Positions 51,688-60,828 of a DNA stretch of 64,000 bases are shown here, in pieces. Position 1 is the first letter of the stretch. Each line of letters begins with the position of its first letter. The notes under the pieces were generated by a model. It made no database searches, was not told where the DNA came from, and saw only the letters and a program-made list of their open reading frames with translations. Made by a program: the position numbers and the translations under genes. The stretch comes from CAZUGO01 sp964619935. GTDB lineage: Bacteria; Planctomycetota; Phycisphaerae; UBA1845; CAIVHJ01. The DNA is taken from assembly GCA_964619935.1 (NCBI GenBank), contig CAZUGO010000059.1, forward strand, positions 4,627 to 68,626, written 5' to 3'.

Positions 51688-54600
51688 ATGAAATTGCTGG
51701 TCTGGGCAGTCATGTGGTTCGTCACCTTTGGCGTGACCTTCTGGGTGGCCATAAATCCACCGCCGGGCAGTTCGGAAGATACTGAGGTGGAGGCCTCAGC
51801 GTCCGAACCAGACGAGCCAAGCGTGCTGTGGCCGGTTTCCGCGTGGGCAAGCACCGACCGTGGCTCAGGGCCACCGTTCAGGGTTGCCTTCGGAGGCGCC
51901 GACTGCAACGGCAATGGCATTCCTGACGATCAGGATATTGCCCAAGGAACAAGTCTTGACTGTAATAGGAACACCATCCCAGACGAGTGTGAAATCGCGG
52001 AACAACCGGCTCGCGATTGCAACAAGAATGGCATCCTGGACTCGTGTGATATAGCTGTCGGAACCAGCGAAGACATTAACGGCGACGGCGTCCCGGACGA
52101 ATGCCAGATCGCCAATGACGGCGTCACGCGGGAGTTTTCGGCCTTCGTTGGGGATGTGGGACTGGTACCCGCTTTCGATGCCATGTCTCGCGAGTTTTCG
52201 ACGTTCGTAGGCCCGGTACGTGGGATCCCGGTCATCGATGCCAGTTCGCGAGAGTTCTCCATCTTTACGGGCGACCTTGGCCCGATTGCCACAACGGACG
52301 CCGTGTCCCGCGAATTTTCCGCCTTCGTCGGGGAGCCCCCAATCTCCGTCACCGATGCCAGTTCACGAGAATTCTCGGTCTTCGCGGGGGATCTTGGGCC
52401 TGTTGCCACAACAGACGCTGTGTCCCGCGAGTTCTCAGTATGTGTCGTTGCACCCGACCCACGCCCGCTCCCGGACCTAGAGGTGGTCAGTTTCACGCCC
52501 CCTGTTGCAGGGTCGCCGGGCGAGATTGTGGAAGTTTCCTGGGTGGTTCGCAACGCCGGCGATGCACCGGCTACGGGGCCTTGGACGGAGACCCTGCTCG
52601 GTTCAGCGGATCCCAACGTGGGGAACGACGTCACGTTGGGGAGCTTCGTCTTCGACGAAGTGCTCGCCCCTGGAGAGACCCGGCTGCGCCTGGTAAGCGT
52701 GACCATCCCCCCCAACCTCCCGCCGGGCAACTACTTCGCCATTGTGTGCCTGGACACACAGCTCGAGGTGGCGGAGATCAACGAGCTGAACAACTGTGCG
52801 GCCGAGCAGGTCTGCGTCGACTGCCTCCCGCCGGATCTGGTGGTAACCAGCATCGTCGAACCTGCCTTCGGATTCGACGGTACGACGGTTGAGGTGACCT
52901 GGACGGTGACGAACCAGGGCGGAGGCCCGGCGCCGGGAGCCTGGGTGGATGCCGTCTATCTCTCCGAAGACGCCGTCACGGGCGGCGATACGCTGCTGGC
53001 ACCGTTCGGTCACATCGGTCCGCTGGCCGCGGGCGGGCAATACACGACCACCCAGAACGTCACGATTCCAGCGGGTACCAATGGCGATGTCTACATTATC
53101 GTCGTCACCGACGCTCAGCACAGCGTCAGCGAACCCGGCGCGGAAGGCAACAACAGCCTGATTGCATCGGGCGCGACCACCATCATACAGCCCAACCTCC
53201 CGGACCTGCAGGTGACGCAGATTGCGGCTCCGGGGATGGCGATCACCGGACAACCCATCACGCTGGCCTGGAAGGTAACCAACACGGATCTGGCCGGCAC
53301 GGCGTTGGGCCCGTGGACGGATCGCATTCATCTCTCCGATGACGGTGAACTCGATCCGGACGATCCGGTGATTCACAGCGCCGAGTTCGGTTCGGCGTTG
53401 CCTCCGCAGACCTTCTACTTCAAGACCGTCCAGCTCACTTTGCCGGAGGAAGGCGGAACGTATTGGTTCTTCGTCATGACGGACGTTGCGGATGATGTTG
53501 TGGAGACGGAGGAGGACAACAACCTCGGCGTACACGTCATGGACGTATCCGAGCCGCCCTATACGGCCACAGTCCAGGCGGGCATTGAGGTGGCCGCGTC
53601 CGACGCGATCTCAAGTGTCAGCATCACCGGACAGGCCATCTCGACCAGCACGCAGAAGCCCGTGCCCGGTGTGGCAGTCACCGTCCGCATCCGCGTGCAG
53701 GGTACCCGACGTGTGTCGATGCCGTTGATCACGGACGACAACGGGAACTACGAGTACACCTTCTACCCGCTACCCGGGGAGGCCGGGCGCTACAACGTGT
53801 TTGCCGACCATCCAAGTGTGATGGAGGATGTTTCCAAGCCTCAGGACACGTTTATCTTGCACAATCTCCGGGCAGAGCCGGGCCAGGTTAGCGCGTCGCT
53901 CGATCTCGGCGATCCGTATCTGGGCCAGGTGGTCCTACGAAACCTCGCCGATGTACCGGTATCCGGAATCACCACCGTCGTCGAGGGGGATCCGGCGGGG
54001 GTAAGCGTTGAGGTGAATGCACCGGAATCCCTGGCCTCGCTGGGCGTCAATCCCCTGATCTACACGCTGACGGCCAAGGACAAGGTGGTGCCATCCGGCA
54101 AGGTTGCCGTGCACATCCGCGTGGCCATCGGGGGAATGGACGTCGAGGTGGAGACGCTGCAGATCCTGTTCTTCGTCACGCCACCCGCCGCCAAGCTGAA
54201 AGCGACACCCGGCTCTCTGGTCACCACCATGCTGAGGGGTAGCCAGACGCTGGTCAACTTCGCAGTTACCAACATCGGCGGGGCGCCCGCTACCGGCGTG
54301 CAGGTCCTCGTCCCTTGCTCCCCGAACCCCGGGTGCCTGCCAGGTGCTTCCTGCTCGGTCAATCCAGGCAACTGTGGGACGGGCCTGTGGCTGAACCTGG
54401 CGACTCCGCAGAACCTGGGCACGATCATGCCCGGCGAGACGCGTACGGTGCAACTCAACCTGTTGCCGAGTTCGATGCTGCCCCTTGGGGGCTTTAACGG
54501 CCAACTGGTCGTGCACGCCAACGAGGACAACGTGAACGTGCCCTTCCTCTTCGTGGCCGTCTCGGATCAGGTCGGCTCCCTGTCGGTGATCACCGAGGAC

Positions 54601-57600
54601 GAGAACGCGTATTACGGAGAGGGAGGCGATCCCGAGAATGGCGGAGGGCCGCGGTTGCCTAATGCCGCCGTCACGGTCAAAGGGGTGGACCCCAACAACC
54701 CCGGGGGCGGGATGGTCGTGGTCGCTCAGGGCAGCAGCGGCGACACCGGAACCTTGTTGATCCCCAAACTCTTCGAAGGCTTCTATGAGGTGCAGGTCAC
54801 CGCGCCGGGTCACGGCAGCTTCAGCACCACGGTGCAGATCTTCGCCAATCAGACCACCGAGGTGCGGGCCTTCCTGCCCGCTCAACAGGTGACGATCGTG
54901 TGGTCGGTCATCCCGACAGAAATCGAGGATGTGTACACCATCACCATCGAGGCGCAATTTGTAACGATCGTCCCGGCGCCGGTGCTCACGGTACAACCCA
55001 GTTTGATCGAGCTAGCTCTGGCGCCTGGCGAGTCAACGCAGGTCAATCTCGTCATTACGAATCACGGGATCATTGCCGCACAAAACACCGAGCTGCTGTT
55101 CGGCGCGCACCCCAAGTTCGTGTTTGAGCCGTTGATCACGTTCATCGGGACGCTGGCCGCTCAGAGTTCTATCACGGTGCCGCTTACGATCACGCGCTTA
55201 CCTTCTGCAGTTGCAAGCGGCGACGACTGCACTGAAATCAACGCTGGCCTGCGCTGGAGTTTGGTCTGCATCATCGACAGATGGTATTACTTGCCGATCT
55301 ACTTCATCGATCTGACCGCCACCAAGCCCTGCACGCCGAGCGGCGGCGGTGGACCAGGAGGGGCCGGAGGAGGAGGGCAACCTGGAGGAGGCCCTGGGAA
55401 CCCGTTCATCATACCGCCCTCATACGGTAACCCTATCACCTGCGACGCGCCGCCAGTCGCCCCGGATGAAGGTCCGCCACCCTGCAAGAACGGCACGCCG
55501 GAGTGCTGCGACCCGGAGACGGCTGCGGAGGGCGGGGGCCAAGCAGCGGGTGGAGCTGGATCTACCGCCGGGCGCAAGCATACGGACCCGGTCCGACTCT
55601 ATTCGGGGGAGCAGTTCCACGTCGTGGAGGATCTGCGTATCCCCGGCCGCGGGCTGGACTTTGCATGGACGCGCACCTACCGCTCAAAGGTCGGACCGAA
55701 CACGGCCATGGGCAACGGCTGGGAGTTCTCGTGCAATGTCTGGCTGGAGGCGGACGAGACCAATCTTGTGCTGCACGACGGCAACGGCCGCGCCGACACG
55801 TATGAACCGCAGCCCGACAACCGCTGGGGACGCGACGAATTCTGCCACGACATATTCAAGAATCCGGACGCCACCTACACCCTTACGTTCGCAAACAAGG
55901 GGACCTGGAACTTCAGCAAGCTGGACGGCAGTATCACCGCCGGCAAATTGCTGAGCATGTCCGATCGTAACGGCAACACCATCACCTATCACTATGACGA
56001 ACTGGGGCGGCTGGAGAAGGTCACCGACACGCTGGATCGTGATATTGTTATTGCTTACAACCCAGAGGGGTTCATCGAGTCAGTGACCGACTTCGCCGGA
56101 CGGCGGCTGGTCTACGAATACTATCAGGACGGCGACGCGAACGGTTCATTCGGTGATCTCAAGTCGGCCCGGTCGCCGGTCGTTACGGGCACTTCGACGA
56201 TGAACGACTTCCCGGACGGCAAGACCACGGTCTACACCTACTCCACGGGGTACGCCGATGATCGGCTGAATCACAACCTGACCTCCATCACCGACCCCAA
56301 GGGACAGACCTACGTCCAAATCGAGTACTACGAGCCGACGATGGCGAAGATCGACTACACCTTCGATCGTGTCCGCCGCCAGCACTGGGGCAACATGGGC
56401 GACATCGTCGACCTCGTTTACGTCCCGTCGGTGCCTTCGGTGGCGAACCATCAGTCGGTGATGAAGACCCTCGTCAACGACCGCGTGGGCAACGTCACCG
56501 AATACGAGTTCGACATCAGGAACCGCCTGGTGCGGATGCGCGAATTCACCGGCCGGGGCAACCCGGATCAGCCCACAACCGTGGGTAGCAACCGCCCGAC
56601 CGGGAAGCTGCGTCCCGGCGATCCAGCTTTCTTCGAGACCCGTTACGAGTGGAACAACGACTCCAATCTGACCCAGGCCTTTTATCCTAACGGCAACATC
56701 ACGCAGTACGTCTACGAGCTGGAGCTGAACCCGGATGTTCATCGCCGCGGCCGCTGCAACCCGCGAGAGATTCACCACCTGCCGGGCACGCATACGCCCG
56801 TGGGCGATCAGCCGGCCATCGTCGAGCTGATGGAGTACGGTGACGAATTCGGCTGCGGGACCTGCGGATTCAATTTCGTGACCATGCACACGGATGCCCG
56901 CGGCAACGTCACCATGAACGAGTACGACGACAGCGGCAACCGCACGCACACCACCCACCGTATCCCATCGATCGTGGAGGACTGGGAATACAATGCCTTC
57001 GGCCAGGTGACGGCGCATATCCTGCCCGACAACGGCAGCGGGCACCGCCGGCGCGATGAGTACACCTATCACGACAGCGGCCCGCAGCTCGGGTACCTGC
57101 ACCAGGAGATCGTGGACGCCCCCAATCTGGCCTTGACCTCGACCTACGAATATGACCAGGTGGGGAACGTGACGCGCATGGTCGACCCCCGGGGCAACGA
57201 CACGCTCTACCAGGTCAACGCGCTCAATCAGGTGGTGCGTGAAAGATCACGGGAGGTCGAGGCAATTTCAAAAGTCATGGTCCGCTATGAGCGCGACACA
57301 TACTACGACGCCAACAACAACGTCGTGCGAGTGGACGTTCAAAACGTGGATGACCAGGGGGTTCTGCGGCCCAACTCGCACCTCACGACCGTGTCCGAGT
57401 ATGAGATCCTGAACAGGCTCACGCGAATCTGCCAGGAGTCGGGCGAGTTCATCGAGGCGATTCCCGGAGCCACCAACCTGCCTACCTGCGACGGCCTCCC
57501 GCAGGAGCACTTCGTGGTCACCGAGCACGAATACGACGCCAACCGCAACCGTACGCTGACCCGCTTCGGCGCGGCGACCAACGGCAACGATCCGTACAAC

Positions 57601-60600
57601 GCCGTGATGACCCTCTACGACGAGCGTGAGCTGCCCTACCGCGAGATCCGCGCCCCGGGGCATCCGGAAAGCACTCTGCCGACGGGTTCGACGCTGCCCG
57701 TCGAATCGATCCAGCAGTACGATTACGACGGCAACCGCAACCTCATCGCTGCCAGGGAGGGGTTGGCCATAATCGGCGACGACATCGTTGTCACGCCGCA
57801 TATCACAACCTACGTGTTCGACGTCTACGACCGCGAGGTTCAAACACTCGACCCGATGGGCAACGTGACCGAGCGCCATTACGATCCCAACGGTAATCTT
57901 GTTAGCGAGAAAGTACTCGGCGAACTGGAGGACGTGCCCGGCTCGACCGGCAACGTCCGCTTGAGCGAGGTCGCGCATTTCTTTGACGCCATGGATCGCC
58001 TGGAGCGGACCGAGGAAGCTTTCTTTGGTGCGACGACGCAAGACCCCATCCTGGATGGCCTGGCCGTGACTCAGACTGTCTATACGCCAAACTCGCAGGT
58101 GCACCAGGTCATCAACGACAATAACCATGCAACCACTACGAGCTATGACACGGCCAATCGCCGGCACGTCGTCACCGACGCAAAGGCCAATTCGGTCGAG
58201 TACCAGTACGATGCAAACTCAAACGCGCGCTTCATTATTGAGACGGACAAGTCCGATCTGGGCAACCCGGATCAGGTTTTCATGACCGAGATGCAGTATG
58301 ACGCGATAGACCGGCAGACGGCCGTCATCGACAACATCGGTAACACAAACCGGTCCTATTACGACAGCCGCAGCAATCGCACGCGTACACTGGATGCACT
58401 TGATCACGAAGTCCTGTACCAATTTGACGGCCTCAATCGGCTGGTGCGTACGATCCGCGATATGGACGGCACCGGGCTGGGCAGTGCCAACCCGAATGCC
58501 GTAGCCGGTGACCCGGACATGGGGACCGAGAGTATCGTCACCGAGCAGGGCTGGGATGACGATTCTCGACTGGTGACCCAGACAGACGACAACGGCAACA
58601 CAACGACGTATGTGTACGACGCCCTGAACCGCAAGACCGCGGAGGTCTATGCCGACTTCACCGAGAAGCACTGGTTCTACGATACGCACGACGACAACAT
58701 CTTCTGGACCGACGCCAATCAGAACCAGGTTACGCAGACCTTCGACGATGCCGATCGCCTGATCCGCCGCGACATCATCCCAGGGCCTGGCGTCTCCGAT
58801 GACACTACGTTCGAGGTGTACAAATACGACGGCCTTACTAGGCTCATCTGGGCGGAAGATGACGATACCAGGGTCACTAGGCAGCACGATTCACTCGGTC
58901 GGGTGACCACAGAAGTGCAGGAATTATACGATGATCCGGCCAACCCCTGGCCGCCCGCGACCGTAGCGTGTCAGTACGATAGTGTCGGCAACATGCTCAC
59001 GTTGGGATACCCCTCTGGGAGGGCAGTGACAACAACCTATGACGAGCTGGAACGGAAGAAGAACATTTCCGACGCCGACGGCATGATTGCGGAGTATTTC
59101 TATGTGGGTCCAGATCGCGTCGAACGCCGTAATTATGGCAACGGCACACGCAGCGAGTGGACCTACGACGGCATCACCGGCACGCCCAACCCGCTGAACG
59201 ACTTCGGCGTCAAACGAATCGTGCGTACAAGACACACTGTGGTTGGCGCAGCATGTGGATCAGACGCCGATTGCCCTGCTGGCAACACCTGTGAGCTCGG
59301 CGCCGGTACCTGTGTTATTGATGACCGCACTTACACCTGGGACCCAGTGGGCAACAAAACCCACCGCAAGGACGTCCGACCCGGTGGCCCGGGGCTGACG
59401 CATGACTATTCTTATGACAACAGCTACCGTTTCAGGTGCACGACTGTGACCCATGCCGATGACACCATCTTCCGCAACACGGAGTATCACTTGGACGGAG
59501 TGAATAACCGCACTGTCGTGACGGGCAACCCCGATCCTGGGGAGTATGTCGGCCCGTACACTCTGGACCCGACGCTCCCGGACCCGGCTGATTTCCAGAT
59601 GAACCAGTACACGACGATTCCATCTGAAGGACGTGGGTATGATCTAAACGGCAACCTCATCTTGCGTAGTGATTTCAGCAACGGCGTTCCCGTCGCCGGG
59701 ATTATCTATGACTGCTACAATCAGATGGTAACATACATCGACCTTGGCAGCAGACAGCAACACAGATACAGACACGACGTCCTCGGCCGCCGCATCTCTA
59801 AGGCTGTAAATGCCAACCGTGCTGCCAACGGCCGACACGAGACCCGTTATGTCCTCCTCGACTGGCAAGAGATTGAGCAGACGGATGCAAAGGGCATTGC
59901 CGAGGTTAGCGTCGCCTATGGCCTCTACATTGACGAGGCTCTGCTAATTCGACGAAATACCGAAAAGTATTCATATTACACTGATGACATGTACAACGTA
60001 CTGGTCCTCTCTACTCAAAACGGCATAGTCTACGAAAGATACGATTATGGAGACTTCGGCAAACCTCTCTTGTTTGATGGATCCGGTCCCGTCGTTGAAT
60101 TCTCTGAAATTGGATCCTTCGCGAGGTTCAATGGACGAAGAATTGATCCAGAATCTTATCTTATGTTTTATCGAACCAGATACTTAGATCCAACATCTGG
60201 GAGATTTTATTCACGGGACAGGATAGGTATGTGGGGTTCTTATGTGAACTATGGGAATGGCTACGCGTTCGTGGGAAATGATCCATTGTCTAGACTGGAT
60301 CCTACGGGCGAAGATAATCCGGGGTGCAACACGGGTGTAGGAACGACAAGATTTCCGGGAAGTAGATGCATCCGACAATGCTGTGCCGCGCACGACGAAT
60401 GTTACTTCCGAAATACATGCGGTGCGTTCTCGTGGATCACACAGAATGTGAATCCTTTCGTGAAGTGTACCCCGTGTGCAAAGTGTAATTCAAACGTAGC
60501 AAAGTGCATCGCCAATTGCGCACGGCCAGGAGAAAACGCCCAACCTGGTAAGCCAGATTGCTATGACCAACAAACCGGGTTCTACAACTCGAACAGCTGG

Positions 60601-60696
60601 TTCTGTACACCACCCAGCGCGAGTCCGACAAGAGGAGGTGTTGGATGTACGAGGCCAGATTGCCTCAGACCCTGGATGCCGCCTCCGGCGTTGTAA
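51688..60696 (+). CDS. Giant CARDB/YD-repeat (RHS-type) surface protein with phospholipase A2-like C-terminus
   Basis: This protein has about 3002 residues. An N-terminal membrane/signal segment (MKLLVWAVMWFVTFGVTFWVA) comes first, then four calcium-loop-like units (DCNGNGIPDD type) at residues 72-142. Six copies of an about 20-residue SREFSxFxG repeat (147-255) and three CARDB domains (to about 620) follow. Next are a carboxypeptidase-regulatory-like domain, further beta domains, a Gly-rich linker and a DUF6531-like start (DPVRLYSGEQFHVVEDLRIPG). About 1400 residues of YD repeats lead to the RHS core RTRYLDPTSGRFYSRD...YVGNDPL-like. After the core comes a Cys-rich tip with CCAAHDECY (His2902, Asp2903), the phospholipase A2 signature. 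The tip DNA is AT-richer than the rest. Probably a surface protein or polymorphic toxin. Confidence 0.88.
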   Translation: MKLLVWAVMWFVTFGVTFWVAINPPPGSSEDTEVEASASEPDEPSVLWPVSAWASTDRGSGPPFRVAFGGADCNGNGIPDDQDIAQGTSLDCNRNTIPDECEIAEQPARDCNKNGILDSCDIAVGTSEDINGDGVPDECQIANDGVTREFSAFVGDVGLVPAFDAMSREFSTFVGPVRGIPVIDASSREFSIFTGDLGPIATTDAVSREFSAFVGEPPISVTDASSREFSVFAGDLGPVATTDAVSREFSVCVVAPDPRPLPDLEVVSFTPPVAGSPGEIVEVSWVVRNAGDAPATGPWTETLLGSADPNVGNDVTLGSFVFDEVLAPGETRLRLVSVTIPPNLPPGNYFAIVCLDTQLEVAEINELNNCAAEQVCVDCLPPDLVVTSIVEPAFGFDGTTVEVTWTVTNQGGGPAPGAWVDAVYLSEDAVTGGDTLLAPFGHIGPLAAGGQYTTTQNVTIPAGTNGDVYIIVVTDAQHSVSEPGAEGNNSLIASGATTIIQPNLPDLQVTQIAAPGMAITGQPITLAWKVTNTDLAGTALGPWTDRIHLSDDGELDPDDPVIHSAEFGSALPPQTFYFKTVQLTLPEEGGTYWFFVMTDVADDVVETEEDNNLGVHVMDVSEPPYTATVQAGIEVAASDAISSVSITGQAISTSTQKPVPGVAVTVRIRVQGTRRVSMPLITDDNGNYEYTFYPLPGEAGRYNVFADHPSVMEDVSKPQDTFILHNLRAEPGQVSASLDLGDPYLGQVVLRNLADVPVSGITTVVEGDPAGVSVEVNAPESLASLGVNPLIYTLTAKDKVVPSGKVAVHIRVAIGGMDVEVETLQILFFVTPPAAKLKATPGSLVTTMLRGSQTLVNFAVTNIGGAPATGVQVLVPCSPNPGCLPGASCSVNPGNCGTGLWLNLATPQNLGTIMPGETRTVQLNLLPSSMLPLGGFNGQLVVHANEDNVNVPFLFVAVSDQVGSLSVITEDENAYYGEGGDPENGGGPRLPNAAVTVKGVDPNNPGGGMVVVAQGSSGDTGTLLIPKLFEGFYEVQVTAPGHGSFSTTVQIFANQTTEVRAFLPAQQVTIVWSVIPTEIEDVYTITIEAQFVTIVPAPVLTVQPSLIELALAPGESTQVNLVITNHGIIAAQNTELLFGAHPKFVFEPLITFIGTLAAQSSITVPLTITRLPSAVASGDDCTEINAGLRWSLVCIIDRWYYLPIYFIDLTATKPCTPSGGGGPGGAGGGGQPGGGPGNPFIIPPSYGNPITCDAPPVAPDEGPPPCKNGTPECCDPETAAEGGGQAAGGAGSTAGRKHTDPVRLYSGEQFHVVEDLRIPGRGLDFAWTRTYRSKVGPNTAMGNGWEFSCNVWLEADETNLVLHDGNGRADTYEPQPDNRWGRDEFCHDIFKNPDATYTLTFANKGTWNFSKLDGSITAGKLLSMSDRNGNTITYHYDELGRLEKVTDTLDRDIVIAYNPEGFIESVTDFAGRRLVYEYYQDGDANGSFGDLKSARSPVVTGTSTMNDFPDGKTTVYTYSTGYADDRLNHNLTSITDPKGQTYVQIEYYEPTMAKIDYTFDRVRRQHWGNMGDIVDLVYVPSVPSVANHQSVMKTLVNDRVGNVTEYEFDIRNRLVRMREFTGRGNPDQPTTVGSNRPTGKLRPGDPAFFETRYEWNNDSNLTQAFYPNGNITQYVYELELNPDVHRRGRCNPREIHHLPGTHTPVGDQPAIVELMEYGDEFGCGTCGFNFVTMHTDARGNVTMNEYDDSGNRTHTTHRIPSIVEDWEYNAFGQVTAHILPDNGSGHRRRDEYTYHDSGPQLGYLHQEIVDAPNLALTSTYEYDQVGNVTRMVDPRGNDTLYQVNALNQVVRERSREVEAISKVMVRYERDTYYDANNNVVRVDVQNVDDQGVLRPNSHLTTVSEYEILNRLTRICQESGEFIEAIPGATNLPTCDGLPQEHFVVTEHEYDANRNRTLTRFGAATNGNDPYNAVMTLYDERELPYREIRAPGHPESTLPTGSTLPVESIQQYDYDGNRNLIAAREGLAIIGDDIVVTPHITTYVFDVYDREVQTLDPMGNVTERHYDPNGNLVSEKVLGELEDVPGSTGNVRLSEVAHFFDAMDRLERTEEAFFGATTQDPILDGLAVTQTVYTPNSQVHQVINDNNHATTTSYDTANRRHVVTDAKANSVEYQYDANSNARFIIETDKSDLGNPDQVFMTEMQYDAIDRQTAVIDNIGNTNRSYYDSRSNRTRTLDALDHEVLYQFDGLNRLVRTIRDMDGTGLGSANPNAVAGDPDMGTESIVTEQGWDDDSRLVTQTDDNGNTTTYVYDALNRKTAEVYADFTEKHWFYDTHDDNIFWTDANQNQVTQTFDDADRLIRRDIIPGPGVSDDTTFEVYKYDGLTRLIWAEDDDTRVTRQHDSLGRVTTEVQELYDDPANPWPPATVACQYDSVGNMLTLGYPSGRAVTTTYDELERKKNISDADGMIAEYFYVGPDRVERRNYGNGTRSEWTYDGITGTPNPLNDFGVKRIVRTRHTVVGAACGSDADCPAGNTCELGAGTCVIDDRTYTWDPVGNKTHRKDVRPGGPGLTHDYSYDNSYRFRCTTVTHADDTIFRNTEYHLDGVNNRTVVTGNPDPGEYVGPYTLDPTLPDPADFQMNQYTTIPSEGRGYDLNGNLILRSDFSNGVPVAGIIYDCYNQMVTYIDLGSRQQHRYRHDVLGRRISKAVNANRAANGRHETRYVLLDWQEIEQTDAKGIAEVSVAYGLYIDEALLIRRNTEKYSYYTDDMYNVLVLSTQNGIVYERYDYGDFGKPLLFDGSGPVVEFSEIGSFARFNGRRIDPESYLMFYRTRYLDPTSGRFYSRDRIGMWGSYVNYGNGYAFVGNDPLSRLDPTGEDNPGCNTGVGTTRFPGSRCIRQCCAAHDECYFRNTCGAFSWITQNVNPFVKCTPCAKCNSNVAKCIANCARPGENAQPGKPDCYDQQTGFYNSNSWFCTPPSASPTRGGVGCTRPDCLRPWMPPPAL

Positions 60697-60828
60697 GTGA
60701 GAGGATATGCAGAGTGTAGCGAACCACGTCAGACGTCGGCCGATGACCGTCCAGCGATGTACTTCGAGGTCGGATTCGCTCCAAGCTGGTGAGTCGGGCA
60801 GGACGGCATGATCTGAAGCGAGAGCAGC

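Noticed and set aside
52603..53535. Reverse frame of about 310 codons within the YD-repeat gene
   Set aside because: Antisense shadow of the CARDB region.
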